Part shown: in pieces, positions 1 through 10,160 of the stretch
Layout: each line of letters starts with the position of its first letter
How positions within the stretch are numbered: the stretch's first letter is position 1
Origin: Malaya genurostris
Lineage: Eukaryota > Arthropoda > Insecta > Diptera > Culicidae
Assembly (NCBI RefSeq): GCF_030247185.1
Contig: NC_080572.1
Span: 125,924,405-125,988,404 of the forward strand
Length of the DNA stretch: 64,000 bases
Direction of reading: 5' to 3'
The notes under the pieces: generated by a model
The model's input: the letters and a program-made list of their open reading frames with translations, nothing else
The model's database searches: none
What the model was told of the DNA's origin: nothing
Program-made: the position numbers and the translations under genes

Positions 1-1
1 A

Positions 2-722
2 CCTGCATCTGTTTATATAGCAGAGTTAGCAGCAGTTCATTATAGTTTGTGTATAATCGTCACATTATCTCCAAACCATTATTTTCTCTTCACAGATAGT
101 CTGAGTGCAATTGAATCCATTCGCTCAAACGCTTCTGGCAAAAATAAACCGTTTTTCTTGGGCAAAATAAAACAATACCTGAACGACATTTTGAATAATA
201 ATTATCAAATCACAATAGTTTGGGTCCCAGCTCATTGCTCCATTCCAGGCAATGAAAGAGCCGATAGCTTAGCCAAACGTAGAGCTATTGAGGCTGAAAT
301 TTATGAGAGACCGATTGCTTTCAACGAATTTTATTGCGCGTCTCGCCAAAGAACACTTGCCATCTGGCAAACTTCTTGGGATAAATATGATCTGGGTCGG
401 TGGATGCACTCAGTTATTCCTAAAATATCGACAAAGGCATGGTTCAGGGGATTGGACGTGAGTAGGGATTTCATTCGTGTGATGTCCTGGCTCATGTCCA
501 ATCACTACATGTCAGATGCACATCTCCTTCGAATTGGACTTTCCGAGACTAATCATTGTGCTTGTGGCGAAGGTTCGTGATGTCAGATCTAAACTAATAA
601 ATTCCTTGCGTACTCAAGGTAGACTATCCAACTTCTGTATCATTTCATCAAGTCCATTGGAGTTCCAATTCAAATCATATTTTATGTTGTTCTCCTTTCT
701 CTTCCATAAGTTCAACCAATAG
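2..722 (+). pseudogene. 3' end of an I-clade LINE: RNase H domain and tail
   Basis: This reading frame is open from the left window edge, so the element starts outside the window. The first stretch reads as a ribonuclease H domain: an AEL helix near the edge (catalytic E), FTDSLSAI (catalytic D), then VWVPAHCSIPGNERAD (late H and D). RNase H of this kind follows the reverse transcriptase in I-clade and related LINEs and removes RNA from the RNA:DNA hybrid. A Cys-rich tail starts at HCACGEG and breaks at 580. The expected continuation (DVRSKLINSLRTQG) resumes in another frame at about 580-650, so a short deletion removed the middle of the tail. Only the C-terminal third of ORF2 is in view. The LINE 3' region probably runs to about 835, ending in AACTAATGAATACTAA-like short repeats. 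RNase H is confident; the clade is inferred. Confidence 0.8.
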
Positions 723-885
723 CCAGCAATACTATATTGAAAAAAAGTAATGAACTAATACAAACAAACCTGAAATAGTTATAAGATTGAAGATTTATTG
801 AACCTAACTAATGAATACTAACATACTAATATGATATTCGAGATGTATTAAGGTTTAAAGTACCATGTATTGTGGATGCCACCTC
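723..885 (+). other. LINE 3' untranslated region and junction
   Basis: AT-rich non-coding sequence follows the RNase H tail. Around 805-833 it holds a loose short repeat of ACTAAT/ACTAA type, as expected at the 3' terminus of I-like LINEs. The exact end of the element cannot be fixed without its upstream half or a second copy. Confidence 0.4.
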
Positions 886-1170
886 AAAACCTTCGTGCGG
901 GTGCGAAAAAGGCAAGCAAGCGTGATAAATTTCCCTCATTATTTCCAAAAGTTATAGAAAACTTTGTTTTTCAGTTATTTTTGGTAATCTCACGCTGTTG
1001 AAAATTTAATCCCAAATTCCTGATCATATTTTCGATAACTTGTAGAAAAAATTATGTTGTTGAGATAAGTACATCAAGAGATATTCGAGATAAAGTTCTG
1101 CCCATTCTTGTACAGGGTAAATTTTGAAATAGTAAAGTAAGATATTTTCACGACAAAATTGATTTTAAAC
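886..1170 (+). repeat. Dispersed repeat family C, copy 1
   Basis: This stretch matches 10160-10475 and 61600-61900 over about 290 bases. Shared landmarks are CTACCTCAAAA (here CACCTCAAAA), GGTGCGAAAAAG, AAATTCCTGATYATATTTT, AGAGATATTC and a closing TATTCACGACAAAA. No reading frame is shared, so it is a non-coding interspersed repeat. In the 61.6-kb copy a tRNA-like segment on the minus strand directly abuts its far end, so the family may be the body of a SINE read in reverse. Confidence 0.65.
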
Positions 1171-2596
1171 TCCTTTTGTTCGGGTTTCCTCGCATAATCT
1201 GAACATTGGTAGAACAAGTAATCTTGCAGCAATGATTGGCTACACTGCAAATTGCTACTATGTTTTGTATATCAAAGCTGCTACCCATTTGTTGTGGATT
1301 CTAGAAGAGTGATGAGCGGAAAAAGGTAAACCACACGAAACTCAGTCATCTCATCACCAAAAGCTTCCTCGCCCCTTGAACCTCATCGGCCGCATCCAAT
1401 GGCATCAGCGCACCAAACGAATCCATCAGAAACTCATCGCACTAGACCGCAGCATCCTTCAAACAGGGTGCGATCAGAAGTACGAGTGTGGGTGGGACTT
1501 TGTTCTAGCATTATTTATTTCCCGGGGATAACGACGTGTTCGCTTCTGGCAGTGCAAGCGTGCAGATATTCGTGCTACCAACATCGAACTACCATACTGC
1601 CGGCATTAAGTCCGCAGTGTAAAGCAGTATTGGGTTTGTCTTTTGGTATTGCTCCTAGACTTGCGTGTGACTGGGTGTGAGAACCTGCAGACTGTGTTGG
1701 CTGATGCTGCCGGATTAAGCCAACTGCCGTACCATCTGGATAGAACACGAATGGTTTGGGCACAGCGGTTTGTTCAAATTGTTGTCTGAATGAGATATGC
1801 TGCTTCCGTTTTTTTGTTCATCCATTCTTGCGGGAGAGTTGGAAGCGACCAGCTAGATGAGTGTGGCTTTCTTGATGAAGCAAATATTTCGACGCTGATG
1901 GATGAGTATTAATGTAGAGATTCCTACGAAAAATGAGATTATTTCGAAATGCTTTTCCGGCTAGCACTACTACCGATGAATAAAGTTTTATTAATACATT
2001 GCTATAGATAGAAATGAATTGCGTTTAGATAACCAGCCGTGGTATGTATCGACATTTACAATGATTATAAATAGCAGTTCGTAGTGCATTTACACGAAAA
2101 TTCAGATTGAGATCTACGAATTGTTCGGCGGATTAAAATTCAAATTATAACCCGATATATTTTATTTATAATTATACACATTCAAGGTATCGCCAGAAGT
2201 TTCAAGTTTAGAACTGCACAAATTAAACATATTTTTTAAATTTATCATTCATTTGTATGTATACATCGTTAAAATTTCTTTTTTTTCTGTGTGGAACGAT
2301 TGTAGTCAGAAACGCAAAGCGATGTGGATTTTGTAGTAGTAGATTATTACTATATAGGTAATTATTACACATATTTAACGAGAATAAAAAATAATGGAGG
2401 CTCATGGACATTTTTATCATGTTTATCTCGTGGGATACAAACATAGTTTTGTTATTAAAAAGTTCAAGCCATGAAGCTGTTCGTCTCTCGGGTCATAAGC
2501 ACTAATCGATCGAGGTAGGCTGCTTGAAAAGGCCCATCGTATCTAGCTTCACTATTAAAAGAGAATGTTTTGGTCTAAAAATAAAAACAATTTATA
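1171..2596. other. Unassigned intergenic stretch
   Basis: I see no recognisable gene or repeat pair here. From about 1300 to 1780 the composition is more GC-rich than its surroundings, and short open frames occur on both strands, but none has a domain or a codon pattern I trust. The rest is AT-rich. Confidence 0.5.
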
Positions 2597-2842
2597 CTAT
2601 TCGCATGTGACACTTAATAAATTCCGATCACGCATTCGCGTCTCTGCGACAATACCGCGAAAACCGGAACACGTTCTTCGTGAAGCATTTGTATTGCATT
2701 CAAGCAGACTATTCGCAAGTTGTAGAGCTAAAAGTCGCAGCCCACGTACACTCGCGGAAGGTATAGCGGATCCGGCTGACACTGATTCTAATTTCATTTC
2801 GACATTCCGTTCGTGTACGTCCTCTTCATCCACGTACGCCAT
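2597..2842 (-). other. Orphan 81-codon open frame, origin unknown
   Basis: An ATG-initiated frame opens with an acidic stretch (MAYVDEEDVHERN) and continues with a Ser/Ala/Leu-rich segment. The local sequence is richer in GC and CpG than its AT-rich flanks, which is the only reason to list it. I do not recognise a family, no exon boundary is convincing, and the opposite strand is open over nearly the same span, as happens by chance in GC-rich DNA. It could be a transposon fragment, a degraded exon or noise. Confidence 0.2.
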
Positions 2843-2870
2843 TTCTCATTCACTGACGGGACGGTTATAG

Positions 2871-3545
2871 AGTTATACAAGAAAAAGTGAACATTCAACT
2901 GTGCGCTTTTATTTAATATTGGCATCATTGCTGTTTTTTTTCAAACTAGCAGCTAGCATCGCTTGATGTACAGAAGCACATGTCGAATGGATTTAATTTC
3001 GAAAGAAAGATACTTCATATGTCAAATATACTAACTCAGAACAACAGCGGTATTTTCAAACATCAAGCAGTCGCGTCCATGTCTAGATAATTGAACAGCA
3101 AGTTGATACTAAATAACGATTTCCTTTAGTTTGAGAATGTGGTGTTGCCAGTGAGAAAGACTGATCATGGGAGGACCTTTTTCATTGAATTGTATATTCA
3201 TAAATCGGGTAATGTGTATAAGCTATAAATGTTTAAAAAAATATATTTTATTCATCAGAGCATCACTTTTTCATAAGTCCCAAGAAAGTAGAACTAGGGT
3301 ACTATGTTCTGATACCAAGTGTAAGTGGCTAATGCTATGGTTCTATTGACCCTATGAATCTTTTTAGGTCAGAGCTTGAACATGCGACACTTCACAATTC
3401 AATTAAAAGTACTTGAAAGCGAATTTGTGATGTCATTGATTTTACATTGAAATTAATTTAGTTTTTAATTGTTTTCAATTTGTACAGGTCATAACCTACC
3501 GAACAAAAAAGGCATACGGGTAAAATAGAATTGCACAGATCAGAG
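2871..3545. other. AT-rich stretch without recognisable content
   Basis: Nothing here could be assigned. Short frames around 3167-3349 have no similarity I recognise and lie in low-complexity AT-rich sequence. Confidence 0.5.
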
Positions 3546-3652
3546 CCATTTCGCCGAAAATCATTTCGCTGAAAAGGTCATTTCGCCGAATGACATTTCG
3601 CCGAATGACATTTCGCCGAAAGGGTCATTTCGTCGAATGACATTTCGCCGAT
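3546..3652 (+). repeat. Left tandem array of CATTTCGCCGAA units
   Basis: At least five imperfect units repeat here: TTTCGCCGAAAATCA, TTTCGCTGAAAAGGTCA, TTTCGCCGAATGACA (twice) and further variants. Spacing alternates because some units carry a GGTC or TGAC linker. The core CGCCGAA with its complement TTCGGCG makes the array partly self-complementary to the right-hand array. Confidence 0.8.
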
Positions 3653-4003
3653 TCTATCTTAATATTATAATTGGAATTGATTTAAAATAAACACAAATGA
3701 ATGATAATAAATCTTGAATAAAGATTGATCCTTGTACTCTTGAATAAATATTGATTCATTAACCTCAGAACGAAGTTCCCAAGGAAACTTGTTGACTATT
3801 AGCCACTAAGTATCAAAGCAATTGTATAGGTGTATCAACCAAGCAAATGTATGTGGTATTTTCCGTTTACTAAGAAAAAAAATCTAATGCGGCTTCACCA
3901 CATCGATTTGATTTATGTGCTGTTCGACCTCGCTACCGCTCGTTCGGATCTAACTGAAGCAAAGAAACCTAGCTTTGAGTAGACCGAGCAAACGAGGCGG
4001 TTA

Positions 4004-5863
4004 GGGGCTGTCCATAAAAGACGTCACGCCGCAAGGGGGAGGGGGGTGTTTCATAAAACGTGACCTTTTATGACAGGGGGAAAGTGGGGAGGTTTTCGGA
4101 ATGTGACGTCCAATATTTTCAATGAGCGCATTTTTGAAATACCTAATTATATTACTGCTTTGCCCTATTTCCTGAAAAAATCTCCACAATAAACGTTCTC
4201 ATAACATAGGGAAATGTGTATTTTTTTATGTAAAAGCTTCTTCTTGTAAATTCGGAAATGAATGATGCAGGAAATCATTTCTGTTGTGATCAGCAAAAGT
4301 ACACGGAGGAGCGAGTAAATTAGCGAAATTAAAAAATTTTACCTAATATGAGTAAAAAAGAAAATGATGCCTTCAAACTATTTAACTTAAGTTATGCACT
4401 GACAATTTTTTCAGTAATTTGATTTTCTAGCATTGATAATAGTATATCATAAGAATTTCTCTTATCTTATTCTGATGCAACGATTTCAGATGTAGATCAT
4501 GTCATGTCTTATCTTGATCATATGTGATTTTCCTCCACTACCATCAAAGCTTATCGAATCATCCAATGATTGAACTGATTTAAAATTCACTGATCAACTG
4601 ATCTTGAAAAGATTCTTCGGCAGTGATCTCGTTTTGATGAGGTTTTGGTCTCAGAGATAGCTGACACCCTAAAGATATCAAAGGAACGTGTTGGACATAT
4701 TATTCACGAATATTTGGATATGAGAAAGCTTTGTGCAAAATGGGTGCCGCGTGAGCTCACAATCGATCAAAAACAACAACGAATTGATGATTCTGAGCAG
4801 TGTTTGGAGCTGTTATATCGAAATAAAACCGATTTTTTTCGTCGATATATAACAATGGACGAAACATGGCTCCATCACTTCACTCCGGAGTCCAATCGAC
4901 AGTCAGCTGAGTGGACTGCACGCGATGAACCGAACCCAAAGCATGGAAAGATTCAACAATCGGCTGGTAAGGTTATGGCGTCTGTATTTTGGGATTCGCA
5001 TGGTATAATTTTCATCGACTACCTTGAAAAGGGAACCATCAACAGTGACTATTATATAGCGTTATTAGAGCGTTTGAAGGACGAAATTTAAAAAAAAACG
5101 GCCTCATTTGAAGAAAAAAAAAAGTTTTGTTTCATCAAGACAATGCACCGTGTCACAAGTCGATGAAAACCATGCTGAAATTGAACGAATTGGGCTTCGA
5201 ATTGCTCCCTCATACACCGTATTCTCCAGATTTGGCCCCCAGTGACTTTTTCCTGTTCTCAGACCTCAAGAGAATGCTCGCTGGTAAACAAATTTAGAAG
5301 CAATGAAGCGGTAATCGCTGAAACTGAGGCCTATTTTGAGTCAAAGGACAAATCGTACTACAAAAATGGTATCGAAAAGTTGGAAGATCGCTATAATCGC
5401 CTCTGATGGCAATTATCTTGAATAATAAAAACGAATTTTGGCAAAAAAATGTGTGTTTCTATTAAACGATACGAACTTTTCAGCCGAACTGTTATTATTC
5501 TTTACCTAAAACAATAATATATCTGTGTACCCTTAGGAGGAATAAAACAGATGATTTAAATGTTTCATCAATTCCAACCAAATACTTTTGTTAATTTATA
5601 TAATTGATATTAATAAAATAATTCCGATGATTTTGTAGTTTTAGGGATATTTTTTAATCTAATGACAGCATGTAATAAATCGATTTTTCCCTCATATTTG
5701 TATGGTTTGTCATACATATTGAGAATGTATTGCGATGAATTTTATTTATGACATGTGACATAGGGGGGGGGGGGGGTCTTTGATTCTGTGACAGTTTGTG
5801 ACAAAGAGGAGATGGGGAGTCAAAAATCGTCAAAAAAGCGTGACGTCTTTCATGGACAGCCCC
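4004..5863. mobile_element. TIR element beginning GGGGCTGTCCAT, TTA target duplication
   Basis: The left end GGGGCTGTCCATAAAAG (4004-4020) is an inverted match to the right end CTTTCATGGACAGCCCC (5847-5863); the match extends through GACGTCACGC with one mismatch. TTA flanks both sides (4001-4003, 5864-5866), a 3-bp target duplication as in PIF/Harbinger-type elements. G-rich tracts lie just inside both ends, including a run of about 13 G near 5764. The interior contains a mariner remnant in the plus orientation that does not use these termini, so the mariner is a nested insertion or captured cargo. The superfamily assignment is inference. Confidence 0.7.
4645..5406 (+). pseudogene. Frameshifted mariner transposase (D,D34D)
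   Basis: Mariner transposase cuts and pastes DNA using three acidic residues. The first block is open from 4645 to 5091 and shows the end of the helix-turn-helix region (SEIADTLKISKERVG), then MDETWLHHF with the first catalytic Asp, then WDSHGIIFIDYLEKG. Poly-A runs at 5090-5122 shift the frame. The second block carries HQDNAPCH (second Asp, 5139-5141) and YSPDLAPSDFF (third Asp, 5244-5246); 34 residues separate these two Asp, the classical mariner D34D spacing. A stop after GKQI near 5297 and another frame change follow; the tail KSYYKNGIEKLEDRYNRL ends at 5406. The N-terminal DNA-binding part is missing. A mariner-like right terminus (CGAACTTTTCAGCCGAACT) lies near 5468-5486. Not functional. 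Confidence 0.85.
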
Positions 5864-5917
5864 TTACAGGTTTGTATGCAAGAGGCCACCGCTTCCGACG
5901 GCGGGTCGGCCGACACT

Positions 5918-6022
5918 TTCGGCGAAATGACCCTTTCGGCGAAACGACTTTCGGCGAAATTACCTATTCGGCGAAACGACTTTCGGCGAAATGACATTCG
6001 GCGAAAAGACTTTCGGCGATAT
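5918..6022 (-). repeat. Right tandem array of TTCGGCGAAA units
   Basis: About seven units of ACTTTCGGCGAAA or close variants run from 5918 to 6022. They are the inverted counterpart of the array at 3546-3652. Short open frames that cross it on the plus strand are translations of the repeat, not genes. Confidence 0.8.
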
Positions 6023-6025
6023 GCC

Positions 6026-7115
6026 CCGCTCCCGAATAGTACAGATTATATACATAAGATAAAATGAAACAGTTAACATTGTCATAAAACTATCAAGCTC
6101 TGATATGCAGGTGTGGTTTAAAAAAAAACAGGATTTGAAGAAAGAGTGGATGAAAGTGTGTAAGTAAGATGGAGCAAGTGATGCACAGAATTTGATGGTT
6201 AGATTGAGTTTTAGTCTGTTGCATTTTTTCGAGTACAGTACTTAATCCGACGAGCTGTAAGATGCAATATACTAAGGATTCTAATGATAACTTTTCGAGC
6301 TGTGCCTGAGATGAGCTTTTGAGTATTTTAAGATCATTTTTATCGGCTGTCGTTTTTCGAGTCGGTGAAGAGATCTTCTTAGATAATTGTCTAGAGATAA
6401 TTGTTGAGATTGAGATTGTTAATGATCAAAGTTGTGCGGGACCGTTCTCAAATCAAGGACCTATGTTGTGCTAGATCAAATCAAGAATCACTGGACACGC
6501 TAAGCGACTTTCCGCTCCGATGTCCTTGAAAGACGAAGTTTAAAATGTCCTTGAAAGTCAATCTCACAATAGTCATCACTTCGACAATCTGAACTTTGTG
6601 AGTTGGCATATAAAAGTGCTATTCTCGCGAAAGTGATCACGTCGTACAATTTTGTTTGTTTGCTTCAAGCTGAGATCCTGACGCATTTTCTCAGTTGTCT
6701 CTACTATGGTGTACTGTGAAGTTAGTTTTTTGTGATATTTTCAGAATGTTTCACTTTTCATTTGATTTGGTCCGGAAATACACCGCGTAAAAGAGAGTCG
6801 ATTAGAATAATTCTTAACCAATGGAGTCTTGTTGCTGTCAGATTTGGTTCCATTTTATCATCTTTGAAAAGTGACTTATTTCCAATGGAGAATCAGAATG
6901 AAGAAAGAAACGAAACGAAAAATAATACTTAACTTATATACCATTACTCAAAATAGGCCGCCAAGGTCCGATTTTGAACGACTGGACGAATGCGGAATAA
7001 GTAAAAGTTCGGTTTTACATCTCATCCAAGTCAGTCGATAAAACGAAACAGCTTACGTTCGGAACAGAAGAAACCAAGTACAGTATTGTGTAGTAAACAA
7101 TAGAACGACCTTGAA
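6026..7115 (+). other. Non-coding stretch and probable 5' leader of a LINE
   Basis: No gene is visible. The last 200-400 bases before 7116 probably form the 5' untranslated region of the LINE whose ORF1 follows, because the ORF1 start is clean and the sequence just upstream is less AT-rich. TATAAAAG at about 6610 resembles a TATA element, but no initiator is at the right distance, so I do not call a promoter. Confidence 0.4.
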
Positions 7116-8190
7116 ATGAGTGAACCAAACGAACAAAAGCTACCGCCGACACGAAAGAATACAATTATTGTTGACTTCAAGCAGTGCAAAATTCGACCTT
7201 TGATACGAGAACTTGAAGGTTTGCTTAAGGAGAAAATGCAACTTGACATTAAACGTGTGCATTTACTTCAATGCAATAAGACCAATAATGTTGTTTATAT
7301 CCAGCTCTATAAAGAGTTGGATGCAATTCAATTCGCTAAAGACAATAATAATGTGCATTATGTGGAGCATGAAAATATCAAGTACAACATTCCAGTATAT
7401 ATGAATGATAGTGCTATAGAAGTGCGTGTGCATGATCTTCCCTCAAGCGTTACCGATTCTTATATTCGCAAAGCTATGTCCCAATACGGAGAGATTCTCT
7501 TTATCGAAAAAGAAAAGTGGAAGAATTTTTCCCCGGTATTCTAAATGGCGTACGTTTATTACGCATACACTTGAAGAAGCCTATACCTTCTTATGAGATT
7601 TTCGGTCAAGATACAAGAATTCCGTGCAAATCACTTGTTACCTATGACAATCAGATGGCCACATGTCAATATTGCCAAAAAGCTGTTCACTACGGTAAGC
7701 CATGTGATAAACTGGACAAGGAGACAACTACACCAAAGGACAACGGTGCTTCCTTCACACAAACCCTAAGCAACCCCATTACACCTGTGACAGCCGCCAA
7801 CAACAATGAAGCATCCCTTTCAACGAAACCATCAGTATCCTCTATAGAACAAAGTACACCGGCTGCAGTTAACAACTTATCCTCCAACCAACCAGCAATT
7901 GCAACCAATATACAACAAGGTGCATCTATAGCAACTAGCAACGAAAAGAAGACGGAAATCGACAACAATACCATCGATGCGGCAATGGAATGACGAGACG
8001 AACCACGAACGAAGTGCCTCTCAATCCTCGCAGGAGGGAAATGTAATCTCCTTTCCCCTTTTAGAAAAAGGGTGACAACGAGATCTAACTCAAAAAAAAA
8101 TTATTTAAAAAATCGGCTCAATCGGCCACGTAAAGCTTGTACGCAAATAGACCTGAATAAAAAATATCTTTTAAATAAAGTAAAAGAAAA
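7116..8190 (+). pseudogene. LINE ORF1: gag-like nucleic-acid-binding protein
   Basis: ORF1 proteins of I/Jockey-type LINEs coat the element's RNA. From ATG 7116 the frame reads a basic N-terminal domain, then VRVHDLPSSVTDSYIRKAM and YGEILFIEKEKWKNF, the usual RRM-like region of these proteins. One lost T in the run near 7530 ends the first frame at 7544. The protein continues in the next frame: FPGILNGVRLLRIHLKKPIP, then one zinc knuckle CQYCQKAVHYGKPC (C-X2-C-X4-H-X4-C), then a Thr/Ser/Asn-rich tail. The tail changes frame again near 7990; ETNHERSASQSSQEGN and then KRVTTRSNSKKNYLKNRLNR look like its real end. No endonuclease or reverse transcriptase follows, because SINE sequence begins at about 8198. 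At least two frameshifts make it inactive. The exact clade is uncertain. Confidence 0.75.
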
Positions 8191-8197
8191 TTATAGG

Positions 8198-8320
8198 AAT
8201 TACATTCCTTTTGTGGAAGGCCTTTCTGTCTCAACATACTTCACTATTCCGATTAGCATATAGAATCATTGCATGGCTAGTATTACGAGTCAACTGACAC
8301 TAAGAATCTTGCCAGGTCAC
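8198..8320 (-). repeat. tRNA-derived SINE fragment (reverse orientation)
   Basis: Read on the minus strand this matches the 3' half of the SINE seen complete at 52506-52719: the segments ACTAAGAATC, TAGCCATGCAATGATTCT, GTTGA-AGAAAGGCC and CAAAAGGAATGTAAT are recognisable with many changes. The tRNA-like head is absent. It cuts off the LINE ORF1 upstream. Confidence 0.65.
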
Positions 8321-8370
8321 AGGGTACGGAATTTTATTGCTCTCGCCATGATCCCAAAATATTCCTTCCT

Positions 8371-8824
8371 AATCATCCACAGATAATGGTTTGGTAGTTC
8401 AATGCAGTCTTATAAGCCAGTTGTATGTTCGAGCCCCGACCTGGAAGGATTCTTAGTGGCAGTAGGATCGTAGTACTAGTCATGCAATCAATATGTACGT
8501 TAAGTATCGGCTGCGAAGTCTGTTGAAAACGAAAGGCCAAACTCTACAAAAGGAATGTAATGTCAGTACTTTGCTTTTATGATTCCGAAACATATCCGTT
8601 GACTAGCAATGTTGAAACCTAACAAATAATGGCCAAGTAAACTGAGTCTGTCGCCGATATCTAGTCCAGTTACGCCATTGTGTACCCCATTTTTTTTTTT
8701 GAAAGTATATGGTTGAAGTCGATTTCTGTCTCTCAATGACTTCCACTTCAACTTTTGACTATTGAACTCATTCTAAAAGTAATGCTTGTCATAACTTGAA
8801 ATAATCATCCACAGATAATGGTTT
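8371..8824 (+). mobile_element. SINE insertion with 22-bp target duplication and long 3' extension
   Basis: A 22-bp direct repeat starting AATCATCCACAGATAATG lies at 8371-8392 and 8803-8824. Between them, 8393 to about 8577 is the tRNA-derived SINE: a shortened A-box region, a TTATAAGCCAGTT anticodon arm, box B GTTCGAGCCCC and the body ending ACTTTGCTTTTA. Then come about 225 bases not present in the other SINE copies, including a T-run of about 11 near 8690, before the second repeat. Because the target duplication encloses both parts, the extra segment moved together with the SINE. Read-through and transduction of a parental flank is one explanation; a longer SINE subfamily is another. Confidence 0.7.
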
Positions 8825-9047
8825 ATATTCACTATTCACGACACCTCGGCAACAATAAATAGAGAAAAAGTACACCGTACTTAAATGTTGTAAATTTGAA
8901 TAAAACTGACACGATTTCTTTATACTTTCGAATTGTCGAACGATCTTCGCACAGCGAAAAGTGCACGAAGCAAATCAAATTTATTTTGTATTTTCACTAA
9001 ACTGATGATTTTTACCTTCGATTTGCAAAGAAATAATCTTAATAGTT

Positions 9048-9160
9048 TTTTAGATAACATTTAGAGCCATTAGAAAGGCTGATTTTATATAATGTTGTCC
9101 ACTTTTCGTCTTTCGTTTTCTTTCTCTCCAATGCAAACGACCAGAAGCTCTGTTGCATGC
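9048..9160 (-). repeat. TATA-bearing module, copy 1
   Basis: About 110 bases match 9803-9905 in the same orientation: TTTAGATAACATTTAGAGCC, then TATATAATG, then AATGCAAACGACCAGAAGC. Read on the minus strand the order is an octamer-like GTTTGCATT, about 50 bases, then TTATATAAAA. That arrangement resembles a Pol II core promoter with an upstream octamer. No coding sequence follows, so promoter function is only a possibility. The repeat itself is certain. Confidence 0.6.
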
Positions 9161-9802
9161 AGAGCTGCTAAATGTCACTATCAACGAGTAACTTTGCACG
9201 ACGAAGATTGGAAAGTTTATGTCACTGGACTGCTGCCAACCAGGATCTACCAATCATCATATATTGAGTGTCTGAGAGCCGATCTGTCATAACTTAAATT
9301 CTCTTGATATTACACTCACCAGGACGCTCATTGATTGCCGATGCGATTGATATTATCTTCATTTCTCCTGTCACTGCTTAATTACGATGTGACTAAATAT
9401 TAATTAAGCAGCATAAACATTGAATTAAATTCATGTACACCAATAAACTCCGAAAACCTATGATTTTTTACAAAGAACAATGAACTTTGTCAATTTGTGT
9501 TTATGTTAGTACTCTCATAATCTTTTTTACTTCAACAGGGAATAGGAGAATGAGAGAGAGAACAAAATGCGTCACCTGTCTTTGACTGAGTATACTTCTA
9601 CTTGGTCATTGAACTATCGAGTATCTCATTTGACAGACACTTTGACCGTACCGATTACAGCTAACGATAATTCTAGTCAGTCTGTCAAGGTCATTTGACT
9701 TGACTGAAAATTTACAGCTCTGGTTGCATGATGCATGCGCTTTTGTTTGAGTTGAAACTAGCTTCGCGTACAACTCGCAAGACATCCGCTAGCAGTGCTT
9801 CT
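9161..9802. other. Spacer between the two TATA-bearing modules
   Basis: No gene is recognised. A short segment at 9721-9770 (TTGTTTGAGTTGAAACTAG) is repeated at about 9914-9934 just after the second module, so the duplicated unit is larger than the core module and has been broken up. Confidence 0.45.
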
Positions 9803-9935
9803 TTAGATAACATTTAGAGCCATTAGAACGGCTGGTTTTATATAATGTCCACTTTTCGTTTTTCTTTCTCTTCAATGCAAACGACCAGAAGCTCTGTTTC
9901 ATGATGAAATCGCTCTTGTTTGAGTTGAAACTAGT
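9803..9935 (-). repeat. TATA-bearing module, copy 2
   Basis: This is the second copy of the module at 9048-9160, with the same AGAGCCATTAGAA, TTTTATATAATG and GCAAACGACCAGAAGCTCTG landmarks. It continues into CTTGTTTGAGTTGAAACTAG, which copy 1 lacks next to it. Confidence 0.6.
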
Positions 9936-10160
9936 GTGCTAAATGATACGAAACTGGTTTAATGCGTCTTCTCGCCTTGACGACCGGAAGGCAAATGAGA
10001 ACTACGACCTGAGCGTTTGAGGTTTTTAACCACGCAGAAGGTGCGCTCTCCGATGCCGCTGTTTGAATGCGTCTTCTCGCCCCGACATCTGCTTCCATCC
10101 AACGCACAGGAAGAAATGATCGATTGTCGACCACGGTTCCCCTTTTATATCGTTCAGTTG
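9936..10160 (-). repeat. Internally repeated segment with a TATA-like site
   Basis: TGCGTCTTCTCGCC occurs twice (9964-9977 and 10069-10082), so the segment carries an imperfect internal repeat of about 105 bases. On the minus strand ATATAAAAGG (10141-10150) lies upstream of it. The minus strand is open here for about 100 codons (9931-10245), but the frame runs straight through family C repeat sequence and I do not accept it as a gene. GAGGTTTTTAACCAC resembles GAGGTTTTTACCAC at about 58243, so this piece may belong to the same larger repeat. Confidence 0.45.

Larger units (their letters stand above)
3546..6025. mobile_element. Composite TIR element with tandem TTTCGCCGAA ends
   Basis: The left end (3546-3652) is a tandem array of roughly 11-25-base units built on CATTTCGCCGAA. 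The right end (5918-6022) is an array of the complementary unit TTCGGCGAAA, so the two ends are inverted copies. Interior sequence on either side of a later insertion joins sensibly: GCAAACGAGGCGG at 3989-4000 continues after TTA at 5867. This suggests an element of about 620 bases that was split by the 1.86-kb insertion at 4004-5863. Such terminally repeated elements occur as non-autonomous DNA transposons in insects. The superfamily is not determined, and no transposase belongs to the outer element. Confidence 0.6.

Noticed and set aside
1399..1763. Overlapping open frames on both strands (93 and 62 codons)
   Set aside because: No recognisable domain. Both strands are open in a GC-richer patch, which occurs by chance.
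3546..3652. CRISPR-like regular repeats
   Set aside because: Units are 11-25 bases with no unique spacers. They are matched by an inverted array at 5918-6022, and the context is insect transposons.
5788..6067. Two plus-strand frames of 68 and 89 codons
   Set aside because: They are translations of the TIR of the GGGGCTGTCCAT element and the TTCGGCGAAA array.
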